A stretch of DNA of 64,000 bases from an uncultured Lachnospiraceae bacterium. GTDB lineage: Bacteria > Bacillota > Clostridia > TANB77 > CAG-508. Both the position numbers and the translations under genes were made by a program. This document shows, one piece after another, positions 46,011 to 54,362 of the stretch (its first letter is position 1; the number at the start of each line of letters is the position of its first letter). Under the pieces are notes generated by a model. That model did not search any database, had not been told where the DNA came from, and was given only the letters and a program-made list of their open reading frames with translations. The stretch spans positions 1-64,000 of the forward strand of contig CAMEHU010000001.1 of NCBI GenBank assembly GCA_945917765.1, given 5' to 3'.

Positions 46011-46125
46011 TATTTTTTTCCATAACTTTTAAAAATTTTTTAATTTATATTTCACAAGTAATATTATATATTCTTGACATGATTTTTTACTTAATATCAG
46101 TAGCTATAATGCCTTAAAAATCAAG

Positions 46126-46155
46126 AAAAAAGGCAATCCCTATTTAGAGATTGCC
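46126..46155 (-). terminator. Orphan terminator-like hairpin
   Basis: On the minus strand GGCAATCTC...GGGATTGCC is followed by TTTTTTC. No minus-strand gene lies between it and the rplM promoter, so it either ends an unseen small RNA or insulates the two divergent units. Confidence 0.6.
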
Positions 46156-46251
46156 AAATAAAAATTAAAACTTAGAAATTTTTTCTTCAATTTTTATATC
46201 ATTTTATGTAAATTTCAGCAAGTGATTTATAAAATTTCTCGCCAAAAACCC

Positions 46252-46280
46252 TTGACTTTTACCACATTTTGTTATAAAAT
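46252..46280 (+). promoter_or_regulatory. Probable rplM-rpsI promoter
   Basis: TTGACT (46252-46257) and TAAAAT (46275-46280), spacing 17. Confidence 0.6.
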
Positions 46281-46286
46281 AGTAAA

Positions 46287-46392
46287 GCAATTAAATTGAC
46301 ATATGACTTGAAGGCAAACTTCTCCCCGGTGGTTTCACTTTGAGTTTCATATATAAATAAATTATTTTATGAAATGGAGGGTAATTTTTACC
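46287..46392 (+). promoter_or_regulatory. Probable L13 leader (autoregulatory 5' UTR of rplM)
   Basis: The 106-base leader contains an unusually GC-rich segment (CTTCTCCCCGGTGGTTTCAC) between complementary AAACT/AGTTT flanks. It sits directly before rplM-rpsI in the place of the L13 leader of low-GC Gram-positives, where excess L13 is thought to repress its own operon. The match to that RNA family is from memory, not computed. Confidence 0.55.
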
Positions 46393-46827
46393 ATGAATAA
46401 CACTACATATGTATTAAAAGGAAATGAAATCGAAAGAAAATGGTATATAATTGATGCTGCAAACAAACCATTAGGTAGAGTAGCAACTGAAGCTGCTAAA
46501 TTATTAAGAGGAAAACACAAACCAACTTATACACCAAACATGGATGCAGGAGATCATGTAATTATACTTAATGCAAGTGAAGCAATTTTCACTGGAAAAA
46601 AATTAGATCAAAAAGTTTATAGACATCACTCAGGATATATTGGTGGTATGAAAGAAACTACTGCTAGAGTAATGATGGAAAAAAATCCTGAAAAAGCAAT
46701 GATGTTAGCAATCAAAGGTATGCTTCCTAAAAATTCATTAGGAAGACAAATGATTAAAAAAGTAAGAATTTATGCTGGTAGTGAACATGAAAATGCAGCA
46801 CAAAAACCAGAAATTTGGAATTTCTAA
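46393..46827 (+). CDS. rplM: 50S ribosomal protein L13
   Basis: 144 residues from the ATG at 46393 ([13 protein letters not shown]), which follows TGGAGGG; the track start 24 bases earlier overlaps that site. [30 protein letters not shown] and [22 protein letters not shown] are the family's conserved parts. It binds 23S rRNA early in 50S assembly. The gene precedes rpsI, 26 bases away. Confidence 0.98.
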   Translation: MNNTTYVLKGNEIERKWYIIDAANKPLGRVATEAAKLLRGKHKPTYTPNMDAGDHVIILNASEAIFTGKKLDQKVYRHHSGYIGGMKETTARVMMEKNPEKAMMLAIKGMLPKNSLGRQMIKKVRIYAGSEHENAAQKPEIWNF

Positions 46828-46853
46828 TTTATTATTAAGGGAGGAAATAAAAA

Positions 46854-47261
46854 ATGCCTAAAGCAAAATCAGAAAAAATAGTTTTCTACGGTACAGGAAG
46901 AAGAAAAAAATCAATTGCAAGAGTTAGATTAGTTGAAGGAACAGGTGTTATCACAATTAATGGTAGAAATATTGATGAATATTTCGGTGCTGAAACTTTA
47001 AAAGTTATAGTAAGACAACCATTAACAGCAACAGACACTGTTACAAAATATGATGTAATTTGTAAAGTAATCGGTGGAGGATTTACAGGTCAAGCTGGAG
47101 CTATCCGTCATGGTATTTCAAGAGCTTTATTACAAGCTAATGGTGAATACAGACCAACTTTAAAATCTGCAGGTTTCTTAACAAGAGATCCTCGTATGAA
47201 AGAAAGAAAGAAATATGGTTTAAAGAAAGCAAGACGTGCACCACAATTCTCAAAGAGATAA
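46854..47261 (+). CDS. rpsI: 30S ribosomal protein S9
   Basis: 135 residues. [16 protein letters not shown] at the start, [20 protein letters not shown] in the middle, and the basic tail [17 protein letters not shown] that reaches the P-site tRNA are all typical. It has a GGGAGG site and is co-transcribed with rplM; a terminator follows. Confidence 0.98.
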   Translation: MPKAKSEKIVFYGTGRRKKSIARVRLVEGTGVITINGRNIDEYFGAETLKVIVRQPLTATDTVTKYDVICKVIGGGFTGQAGAIRHGISRALLQANGEYRPTLKSAGFLTRDPRMKERKKYGLKKARRAPQFSKR

Positions 47262-47297
47262 TTACAATACGGTTTTTATGAAATCGTTAAAGCATAC

Positions 47298-47342
47298 AGA
47301 AATGTTACTTTTGTTAAAGAGAGTAACATTTCTTTTATTTTC
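47298..47342 (+). terminator. Terminator after rpsI
   Basis: AGAAATGTTACT pairs with AGTAACATTTCT and is followed by TTTATTTT. Confidence 0.88.
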
Positions 47343-47643
47343 ATAAAAAATTTATTCAACATGTGGATCTCAAATATAAAACATCCTTATATTTATGTCG
47401 AATTATATCAAATTATGTCTAACGATTTTTCTTGCATATTTCCCCTCTTTATACTAAAATACATTTAGAAACTTTTTGTTTCGTTTTGTAAATATTTTAA
47501 TCTTTAAATTATATGTTTTTATTTTTATAATTTAATCAACATATTTGAATTCACAATTCAAATATTCTTTTAAGTAGTAAAAATTCTAGCTACTATTATC
47601 AAATTTTAAAAAAATTTAACTATTAGAAAGAAGATGATGCTTA
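47343..47643. other. AT-rich gap between rpsI and the Rpn-type gene
   Basis: About 300 bases of AT-rich sequence with no supported gene, RNA or strong repeat. AAAGAAG near 47628 may serve as a weak ribosome-binding site for the following TTG start. Confidence 0.6.
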
Positions 47644-48501
47644 TTGAAATTATTAGACCCTACTATTGACTATGTTTTCAAAAGGATTTTTGGTTATGCA
47701 GGTAATGAGAAAATCACTGCCGGTTTATTAAGTGCTATTTTGGAAGAACCTGTTTATGATGTTAATCTTGATACAAATCCAATTTTAGAGAAGGACCTTA
47801 TTGATGATAAGCTTGGAATACTTGATATTAAAGCAAATATTGGTAAACATACTGTTTGTGATATAGAGATGCAAGTTGTTGATAAGAATAATTTATTGGA
47901 AAGACTATTATTTTATTGGAGCAAACTCTATGAAAAAAATGCAAAGACTGGTATGAACTATATTAAATTAAAAAAAACTATTGTAATAATGTTCGCTGAT
48001 TTTGAGTTAAAAGATTTTTCTAATATTAATAAATATGTAACTCAATGGAATATTAAAGAGAAAGATTATGTAGATTGCGTATTGACAGACCTTATTCAAT
48101 TATATATAATAGAAATGCCTAAGTTTACTAAATATAGCACAAACACAGTTCTTGATACTTGGGTAAAATTTATTAAAAATCCTGAGGTGATCAATATGGC
48201 AGATGAAAAAAATAATGAATCTCTTAAAGCTGCTAAAAAAGTTTTGGAAGATATTAGTCAAGATGAACATGAAATATATTTAGCAGAATTGCGTGAAAAA
48301 TATATTATGGATCAAAAAGCTATTGCGGCTAAAGGCTTTGAAGATGGCGTTCAGGCTGGTATTGAACAGGGCATTGAACAGGGCATTGCACAAATAATAT
48401 CCAATATGCTTAAACAAAATGTTCCTTTAGAAGATATTGCAAAATTTACCAATTTAGATATTAAAAAAATCAGATTAATTATGAATAAATCAAATAATTA
48501 A
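47644..48501 (+). CDS. Rpn/PD-(D/E)XK family transposase-like nuclease
   Basis: 285 residues. The start LLDPTIDYVFKRIFG and the PD-(D/E)XK core (DDKLGILDIKANIGKHTVCDIEMQV, catalytic Asp, Glu-x-Gln) match the Rpn/YhgA-like family. These proteins promote RecA-independent recombination in E. coli and multiply within genomes. A C-terminal EQGIEQGIEQGIAQ repeat and coiled-coil tail are usual in the family. The start is a TTG; no ATG is available near the conserved N-terminus. A hairpin terminator follows. Confidence 0.88.
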   Translation: MKLLDPTIDYVFKRIFGYAGNEKITAGLLSAILEEPVYDVNLDTNPILEKDLIDDKLGILDIKANIGKHTVCDIEMQVVDKNNLLERLLFYWSKLYEKNAKTGMNYIKLKKTIVIMFADFELKDFSNINKYVTQWNIKEKDYVDCVLTDLIQLYIIEMPKFTKYSTNTVLDTWVKFIKNPEVINMADEKNNESLKAAKKVLEDISQDEHEIYLAELREKYIMDQKAIAAKGFEDGVQAGIEQGIEQGIAQIISNMLKQNVPLEDIAKFTNLDIKKIRLIMNKSNN

Positions 48502-48541
48502 TTTATTTAAACGGATTACAAAGATTTTTATATTTACAAAA

Positions 48542-48586
48542 AATAGTAGGGTTGATTACGCTATTTTATCAACTCTGCTATTATTT
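48542..48586 (+). terminator. Terminator after the Rpn-type gene
   Basis: AATAGTAGGGTTGA pairs imperfectly with TCAACTCTGCTATT and is followed by ATTTT. Confidence 0.75.
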
Positions 48587-48660
48587 TAAACATTTTATTA
48601 TAATACAATTTGTTTCCAATTAAAACTCATTTAGGACTATTTAAGTGTATATTATAATAA

Positions 48661-48962
48661 CTATACAATATACAAAAGCTTCCTGTTATTACCATCGGTA
48701 TTGGAGAGGTTTCTAAGCTCAAGGATCTTCCCAAAACAATATGTCATAATGACAAAGGCGAAGTTGTTATTGCAACCAAAGAAGCTCCTGATGGATGCAT
48801 TTACGATCAGTCTCGTATAGCTGTGGTTCGTGTAATTGGTGGCAAAGTCCTTATAAATGGCTTATATGACATCTATGCTCCAGACCCAAGCAAAATCGAG
48901 AAATTACTCAGTAATAATCCATTCGAGCTTCTTGGTGAACCCGGAATGCCCGGAAATCTGTA
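48661..48962 (+). pseudogene. Gene remnant with foreign codon use
   Basis: An open frame of about 100 codons without a start codon: LPVITIGIGEVSKLKDLPKT and onward to FELLGEPGMPGNLY, after which it breaks off abruptly into CT-rich repeats. Codons (ATC, CTC, CCC, GAG, CGT) are unlike the genome and like the cassettes at 44.8-46.0 and 58.3 kb. The ORF track shows only the last part, from a GTG at 48823, with a spurious low-complexity tail. It appears to be a fragment of a transferred gene; the family is not recognised. Confidence 0.65.
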
Positions 48963-49082
48963 CACGCCACTTTTTTTATATTATCATTTCTTTATACTAC
49001 TCTCCCACTTTTTATCTTTCTATTTCTTTATACTGCTCATCCACATTTTTACCTTTCTATTTCTATTTCTTTATACACCTCC
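48963..49082. repeat. CT-rich imperfect repeats
   Basis: Units like TTTCTATTTCTTTATACT repeat three to four times with variation, starting where the gene remnant ends and running into the 3' end of the next minus-strand gene (EIEIER codons). Confidence 0.6.
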
Positions 49083-50329
49083 CCTACTAAATCATACATC
49101 TCTCTAATTGCTTTTCCATTAATATCTTCTTTGTTTTTAACCACCGGAATATTTATATGAAGATAATTATCAGCATCATCTGGGAAGCTTGTAACTTTTC
49201 CTTTTGGAAAATGATATAATGCCCTTTCAAAATTCTTTAATAGTCTTTCTGTTTTTATTTCACTTACTAAATCTGGACTTGCACAACTTGTTTTTAAGAT
49301 ATCTTTTTCTATCTCATACCACTTTGATTCATCTTCCTGCATTTTAGGATTCCATTTGTTATTAAATCTATCTATTAAAAACTTGTTTCTTTTTTCATGA
49401 TATTCATAATCTAAAACATACATACTTGGAATTTCGATATTTGTTATTCCCTCTTTATTTAACATTGATATAAATACACTTAATGCTACAATGTTTTTAG
49501 GCTCTATCCTATCTTTGTATTCTTCTGGAACCTCATCATTAACTGTATATTTTTTTCTGTTAATCTTTTTGTATAAATCGTTTTTTTCAGTTCTTACATT
49601 AAGATTTTGAATTGAGCCAATATGACAAATTTTTTTACCATCTTTTTCATATATTCCATATCTTATAACAGGTAACATATATTGGGGAACATAGCTAGAA
49701 TTAGAATATTTCATTTTTTGCTTATCATATATTACAATTTCCATTTGTTTAAATGCTTCATCCCAAGTTCTAGCAATATTATTTTTTACTGTTACAATCA
49801 TATTTTTCAAAAATGGAGGTTCGCCTAAAACTGTTTCTTTATCAAACTTATTAAAAGTTGTATCTTTTAACATTTTTGCTTGTTTTTCTAAAAAAGCTTC
49901 TGGATTATTAAAGTCTACTGGTGTTGCTCTAAGCCAAATATCTAAGAAACAATTTCTCATTTCGTATTTTGGAAAGTCCATATCTTCAGTTCTTTTAAAA
50001 TACAATTCGATATTTTTTTCATATATTTGTCTTAGAAATTCGAAAAACTTTTTATAATCTTTTACAACCAATACTGGTGTTGTATCATTATTTTGAGTTT
50101 TTTCTTGTAAGGCTTTCATAACTTTTTTAGAGTTTTCTTTAAAAAAATCATTTTTACTAGCGTATTTGTTTAATTGTTTTTGAATAAAATCTAATGCTTC
50201 TTTTTCTCTAAAATCAAACTTAAAATTAACTTCGTGTTTACTAAATAGAAAATCTTCTATTGTTCCTGCAATAAATTCTAGAGATACATTTTCAAAAGTT
50301 GGTTTTAAATCTGGCGCGATTTTTCTCAT
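49049..50329 (-). CDS. Protein of unknown function, 426 aa
   Basis: I do not recognise the family. The protein is soluble with no membrane segment or signal peptide. The first 120 residues look helical; the rest is mixed. Notable stretches are LPVIRYGIYEKDGKKICHIGSIQ and DYEYHEKRNKFLIDRFNNKW. The final codons merge with a CT-rich repeat tract on the other strand, so the C-terminus may vary. It has AAAGGAG and host-like codon use, but stands alone between a gene remnant and hairpin element B, in an accessory-looking neighbourhood. Confidence 0.72.
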   Translation of the reverse strand: MRKIAPDLKPTFENVSLEFIAGTIEDFLFSKHEVNFKFDFREKEALDFIQKQLNKYASKNDFFKENSKKVMKALQEKTQNNDTTPVLVVKDYKKFFEFLRQIYEKNIELYFKRTEDMDFPKYEMRNCFLDIWLRATPVDFNNPEAFLEKQAKMLKDTTFNKFDKETVLGEPPFLKNMIVTVKNNIARTWDEAFKQMEIVIYDKQKMKYSNSSYVPQYMLPVIRYGIYEKDGKKICHIGSIQNLNVRTEKNDLYKKINRKKYTVNDEVPEEYKDRIEPKNIVALSVFISMLNKEGITNIEIPSMYVLDYEYHEKRNKFLIDRFNNKWNPKMQEDESKWYEIEKDILKTSCASPDLVSEIKTERLLKNFERALYHFPKGKVTSFPDDADNYLHINIPVVKNKEDINGKAIREMYDLVGEVYKEIEIER

Positions 50330-50849
50330 ATTTTTTACTCCTTTTTTATATTTCTCCTACTTTTTACTATTTTTCCTGCTTTTTTATTTCATACTTTTTG
50401 ATTATATATCTAGAGTTGTAACTAATATTTTCATTAGTTTATCTATTTATTACTACATTATTTTTACTCACTCTATTATAACACAAAAATGATTAATATC
50501 ATATACTTTGCAAGTATTTTTTATGTTTACTAGTTATAGTTTAACACTTTTTGTCTTTTGAGTAGCTGGAATCATAGAATTATGTAGCGTTCAGAAATAT
50601 ATTAATACGCAGTGGAGTGCGCAGTTTGGCGCTCCTACCTTATGTCTTTATCTCAAATCTTAGCGCCAGTAAACGAACGGAGTATTAATCATATTTCTGA
50701 ACACTACATAATTCTATGATTCCAGTGGGTTATTTCATAAAAAAACTGTAACGTTTACTAAGCAAAGTATTACATTACTCATATACTTTTTTAACATAGG
50801 TCATCATATTTCCTTAATAAATATCTGAAAAATACCTAAAAAATGTTTC
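50330..50849. other. Intergenic region carrying hairpin element B
   Basis: These 520 bases contain no gene. The centre is the large hairpin element (50552-50732). The flanks are AT-rich; the likely promoter of the 426-aa gene is not obvious. Confidence 0.6.
50552..50732. repeat. Large hairpin element, copy B (about 170 bp)
   Basis: The left arm GTAGCTGGAATCATAGAATT (from 50562) matches a right arm ending near 50732 over about 45 bases. The enclosed core shares with copy A the blocks ATTAATACGCAGT, GCGCAGTTTGGCGC and AAACGAACGGAGTATTAAT. Inside, GTTT-GGCGC can pair with GCGCCAGTAAAC, leaving a variable 30-base loop containing ACCT and GTCTT. Arms differ from copy A outside AGAATTATGTAG, but each copy's two arms agree. 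Confidence 0.85.
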
Positions 50850-51707
50850 TTATTCAATAAATTCTATCAAATCATCTGATTGTATTCCATTCAAATTATA
50901 ATAATTACTTGGAACTTCGCCTACAATTACCGCTTCTGCAATTAAAACTTGATTAACTATGTTTTGTTCTATGCTGTCAAATGGCGTTAAAACCGTAACA
51001 TTGCAACTTACATTTAAATATATTCTATGTAATGTTTGATTGATTCCAGATTGAGAGAACTGTGAAACTAAATTTGTTTCTACATTTCCTACAGTTGCCA
51101 TTTTTATAGGAACATTCGGTCCTCTACCAGATAAAATCTTACTACCCGTAAAAGTTCCAAGTTTTATAGAAAACTCTTCGCTATTATAATTTTCTAATCC
51201 GTCTTGAATTTTTAATGCAACATCAGAAGTTATCGCATTTACAGTTATAACATTCATTTGAATCATTTTTATATTTCCTTTATCATCTTTTATTACATTT
51301 GAAATATCATCATACTTATATTTTTCCATAACTATTGTTGCTTGTTCATTTGAAACTTTTGTTGCAATTGCTTTTGCCATATCAATACATAAGATGTTCA
51401 CAGTTGGCTCAATAGTTGCAATTATTCTATTTGCTATAAAAACAGCAATAATAACTATAATTGCTGTTTTTATTAATTTTTTGTTTATGATATTATTATT
51501 TTGAAAAAATTGATTTAAATTATTTTGATTATTCTGATTGTTTTGATTGTTTTGATTGTTTTGATTATTTTTTACGTTATTATTATTCATATTAATTCCA
51601 TTATTAATCACTTTACCATAATTATTTCTGAATTTTAAGTTGCTTCCTCTTCTATTTTTTCTTAGTTTTGGAAGCAATAATCTTTTTCTTGAATAAATTT
51701 TATCCAT
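50850..51707 (-). CDS. yunB: Sporulation protein YunB family
   Basis: 285 residues from the ATG at 51707 (MDKIYSRKR), preceded by AGAGG; the track TTG is six codons too early. A basic N-terminus and an Asn/Gln-rich stretch with repeated NNQ units precede a membrane helix (about 80-100). The YunB domain follows: YDDISNVIKDDKGNIKMIQMNVITVNAITSD, GPNVPIKMATVGNVE and SGINQTLHRIYLNV. YunB is made in the mother cell during sporulation in B. subtilis; its molecular role is unclear. It lies downstream of the SPOCS/LysM gene. Confidence 0.9.
   Translation of the reverse strand: MDKIYSRKRLLLPKLRKNRRGSNLKFRNNYGKVINNGINMNNNNVKNNQNNQNNQNNQNNQNNLNQFFQNNNIINKKLIKTAIIVIIAVFIANRIIATIEPTVNILCIDMAKAIATKVSNEQATIVMEKYKYDDISNVIKDDKGNIKMIQMNVITVNAITSDVALKIQDGLENYNSEEFSIKLGTFTGSKILSGRGPNVPIKMATVGNVETNLVSQFSQSGINQTLHRIYLNVSCNVTVLTPFDSIEQNIVNQVLIAEAVIVGEVPSNYYNLNGIQSDDLIEFIE
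51533..51580. repeat. In-frame 9-bp tandem repeat in yunB
   Basis: Units of GATTGTTTT (codons AAC AAT CAA on the minus strand) repeat four to five times and encode NNQ repeats in the cytoplasmic linker. Units keep the frame, so copy number can vary without breaking the gene. Confidence 0.85.
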
Positions 51708-51738
51708 ACTAACCTCTAAAGCCAATGGAAAGCCAATG

Positions 51739-51768
51739 GGAAAAGACCGTCCCCAAAGTCTTACACAA
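51739..51768. repeat. REP-like fragment, family C, at the 3' end of the SPOCS/LysM gene
   Basis: AAAGACCGTCCCCAAAGTCTT overlaps the stop codon region of the SPOCS/LysM gene. Two GCCAATGG-type ends precede it. Confidence 0.65.
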
Positions 51769-53290
51769 ACTTTGGGATAAATAATTGCTGTCCAACGCTT
51801 AATCTGTTTTCATCTTCTATTCCATTCACTGATGTGATTGCATTTATTGTGCTTTTAAATTTTTTAGCAATATTCCATAATGTATCACCTGGTTTAACAA
51901 AATATACGACTATGCTGTATATATTTTCGTCTTCATTTTCTAAAATAGCTAAATTATCAACAACTTTTATTTCAATCATTTTTGAAATGTCTGAAATCAC
52001 ATTTAAATCTACATTTGCTTCAATACTACCATCTCCAGCTTCTGAAAATTGTTTTGTTGTTATTTCAATGTTTGTGTTTATATTTGAGTTGCTTGATGCA
52101 CCTGGGCAGTCTAAGTTACAGCTAAATGGTATTGTTTGTGTTCTTAAATCTAATCTGTTAGTTAATCCTGAGATATATAAGATTTTCACTTCAAGTTCTC
52201 CATCATAAATGATTTTATCATTATAAATATTCTGTTTTATAATTTTAGGAATTATTTCAGAATTGCAAATTTTTGAATTTTGTAATTCAGGAATAACTAT
52301 TTTTTCCGTTAGAGAGGTTTTGTTGTTTAAAATCTGTTTATCTTGCATAACAGTAATGTTTTTTTGGCTTATATCAAGATTTTCTGTTGGACTATATAAA
52401 TCTTGTATTATATTTAATTCTTTTTTCTCAAAAACATTACAAGTTATTTCTATTTCGACTTCTATGTATATTGAATGTTCTTCAACACTATTTGGTTTTA
52501 ATAACATATTTTTTATTTCATAACTTACATTACATAAACTGTCATCAGATACAGATGGCATATCAACAAATCCCATAACCGGTATCTGCCAATTTAGTTC
52601 TTTTATTCTATTGTCATCTGTTAAATAAACTAAATTTACTACCATATCTGATTTAGCTAAAACCTTATTATAACTTGTTTTTGTTTCTTTATTAATAATG
52701 TTAAGATTTACTTTCAAAATTTCTGCTAAATTATCAGTATTTTCCATTGTCATTGTATCTTTTGCATATACTTTTGTAATTCCTGTTCCAACCAATGAAT
52801 CTATTATTGCTGATGTGTTTAGAATTTGAATGTCTTCCCTGTTTTCTATATCTTTTATAAATTCAATATTTTCGTTTGAATATACTGTAATGTCAATATC
52901 TATATTTGTTTTTATATTAACTTTTCTGCCGTTTAGTATTTTACATTCAATGTTATTTAAGTTTATAATACTTTCCATATTCATATTTGGATTTGAATTT
53001 TCCATATCTATTACTTTAGTAAAATCAATTACAGTATTAATTCCCCTTACAGTGCTGTTTTCGTCATCTGCTAGGTACATTATATATACTTGTACTCCAC
53101 CATCTATTCTGATTTTTCCATCTAATATTTCTTTTTTATAAATACACACTGTTCCATTAGTGTTTATTGTGCTTAATATATCTGGTTTTATATCTGGAAT
53201 TATAACATCACCTTCAGCTATTATGTTTTCTTTAGCTTTTCCAATTATTTGATTAACACATAAGTTTTCTTTTAATGTTTCTATAGCCAT
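51761..53290 (-). CDS. SPOCS (DUF3794) and LysM domain protein, SipL-like
   Basis: 509 residues. The N-terminal part has the SPOCS-type pattern (IIAEGDVIIPDIKPDILSTINTNGTVCIYKKEILDGKIRIDGGVQVYIMYL). A second SPOCS-like domain follows (ILYISGLTNRLDLRTQTIPF), and a C-terminal LysM motif YFVKPGDTLWNIAKKFKSTINAI ends it. This is the domain order of SipL, which binds the coat-base ATPase SpoIVA in C. difficile, and of related coat morphogenetic proteins. It probably acts at the forespore surface in the mother cell. The ATG follows GGAGGTATAAAA. Confidence 0.88.
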   Translation of the reverse strand: MAIETLKENLCVNQIIGKAKENIIAEGDVIIPDIKPDILSTINTNGTVCIYKKEILDGKIRIDGGVQVYIMYLADDENSTVRGINTVIDFTKVIDMENSNPNMNMESIINLNNIECKILNGRKVNIKTNIDIDITVYSNENIEFIKDIENREDIQILNTSAIIDSLVGTGITKVYAKDTMTMENTDNLAEILKVNLNIINKETKTSYNKVLAKSDMVVNLVYLTDDNRIKELNWQIPVMGFVDMPSVSDDSLCNVSYEIKNMLLKPNSVEEHSIYIEVEIEITCNVFEKKELNIIQDLYSPTENLDISQKNITVMQDKQILNNKTSLTEKIVIPELQNSKICNSEIIPKIIKQNIYNDKIIYDGELEVKILYISGLTNRLDLRTQTIPFSCNLDCPGASSNSNINTNIEITTKQFSEAGDGSIEANVDLNVISDISKMIEIKVVDNLAILENEDENIYSIVVYFVKPGDTLWNIAKKFKSTINAITSVNGIEDENRLSVGQQLFIPKFV

Positions 53291-53379
53291 TTTTATACCT
53301 CCTACTTTTTATTTAGTAAAGTATATTATGGTTAGTTTCAAAATATTCTTAAATTTTAGTGTTATTTTTTTCTATTTAA

Positions 53380-53447
53380 AAAAACAAACCCTTTAAAATT
53401 GAACTCTACTTTTGGTTGTATAGTTCAAAGTTAAAGGGTTTGTTTTT
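53380..53447 (-). terminator. Long hairpin terminator between veg and the SPOCS/LysM gene
   Basis: AAAAACAAACCCTTTAA pairs with TTAAAGGGTTTGTTTTT, with an inner TTGAACT/AGTTCAA stem. On the minus strand it follows veg and the 24-bp repeat array. Confidence 0.85.
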
Positions 53448-53482
53448 CTTGAATACAATAATTTTAATTTTTACATTTTATT

Positions 53483-53755
53483 TGTCTTTTGAGTTTTAAA
53501 CAAATTTTTCTTTTGGTTTTTGATTAAATATTTTTCTTTTGTGTTTTTTTATTTATCTTTTGATTTCCAAATCACTTTATCTTTTGTTTCTTTAAATTAT
53601 TTTATCATTTGAAATTCGAATAAATTTATCATTTGAAACTTTGCATTTTTTCATTTGATATTCACATAAGTTTATCATTTGATTTTTACATATATTTCAT
53701 CATTTGATATTTTAAATATTTCATCATTTGAACCTCGAATAATTTTATCTTTTGA
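53483..53755 (-). repeat. Degenerate 24-bp tandem repeat array downstream of veg
   Basis: On the minus strand about twelve units follow one another, each starting TCAAATGATAAA or TCAAAAGATAAA and about 24 bases long (22-26). They begin four bases after the veg stop codon and reach nearly to the terminator. Stop codons in every frame exclude an extended peptide. The last unit contains ACTCAAAAGACA, the outer end of the large hairpin elements. Function unknown. Confidence 0.8.
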
Positions 53756-53760
53756 GCATT

Positions 53761-54066
53761 CTATAATGTTGCTTTTACTTTCTTCATTTCCTCCGGAACT
53801 GGTGGTAATAATGGATTATATTTTTCACCATCAAAAACCTCTAGTTCTACAGTTCTAGTTAATATATCTATATAGCTCCATGTTGCATTTCTATCTTCAT
53901 TATCATATTTTACTATAAACATATTTGGATATGCTTTCTCAACTGTAGCTTCTTTTTCAAACGATTTACTCCTTCCTAGAGAGCCCTTAACAATTATTCG
54001 TTGTTTGTTCCCACTCATTTCTTCAATATCTGCTTTAATATTTGAAATATCATTTTTGCAAATCAT
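53761..54066 (-). CDS. veg: Veg family protein
   Basis: 101 residues. It matches Veg of B. subtilis (about 86 residues): DISNIKADIEEMSGNKQRIIVKGSLGRSKSFEKEATVEKAYPNMFIVKYD and YIDILTRTVELEVF. Veg is a highly expressed small protein reported to stimulate biofilm gene expression. Here, as in other Firmicutes, it neighbours yabG. AGGTGA precedes the ATG, and a perfect consensus promoter drives it. Confidence 0.93.
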   Translation of the reverse strand: MICKNDISNIKADIEEMSGNKQRIIVKGSLGRSKSFEKEATVEKAYPNMFIVKYDNEDRNATWSYIDILTRTVELEVFDGEKYNPLLPPVPEEMKKVKATL

Positions 54067-54098
54067 TTATAAATCACCTACTTCTTTAAGATACTTTG

Positions 54099-54127
54099 AT
54101 TATAGCATCAGGGGTAAAAATTGTCAA
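54099..54127 (-). promoter_or_regulatory. Consensus veg promoter
   Basis: On the minus strand TTGACA (54122-54127) and TATAAT (54099-54104) are separated by exactly 17 bases. veg promoters are known to be very strong in B. subtilis. Confidence 0.9.
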
Positions 54128-54302
54128 AGTACACTTGCAACAGTGTTTTCGTCTAAACCTCAGTAATATCAACAGGTTCAAGGTTTATTTTTATCAATGT
54201 TACATTTTTATCACATTTTTATTACAAAATTATTACATTGTTTCATTTTATATATTTTTATTTATAAATAGCCTTTTTATTTAGTTTTTTCATCTCATAT
54301 TC

Positions 54303-54330
54303 ACATTTCGACATAATCAGACATAAAATA
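54303..54330 (+). promoter_or_regulatory. Possible sigma-K promoter of yabG
   Basis: CATAAAATA (54322-54330) fits the late mother-cell -10 pattern CATANNNTA, with AC (54303-54304) 17 bases upstream as the -35 core. B. subtilis yabG is transcribed by sigma-K. Confidence 0.6.
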
Positions 54331-54362
54331 TATTAACCTGCAAAAAATGGAGTGATGTTTAA

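Noticed and set aside
46076-46111. Promoter TTGACA ... TATAAT at 46076-46111
   Set aside because: The spacing is about 25 bases, too long for a sigma-A promoter, and only about 40 bases separate it from a hairpin with no gene.
48823-49107. 94-aa ORF taken as a membrane protein
   Set aside because: Only the first 47 residues belong to real coding sequence (the gene remnant); the hydrophobic tail is translation of CT-rich repeats.
53483-53755. CRISPR array
   Set aside because: Units are only about 24 bases with a degenerate 12-base core, no unique 30-base spacers and no cas genes nearby.
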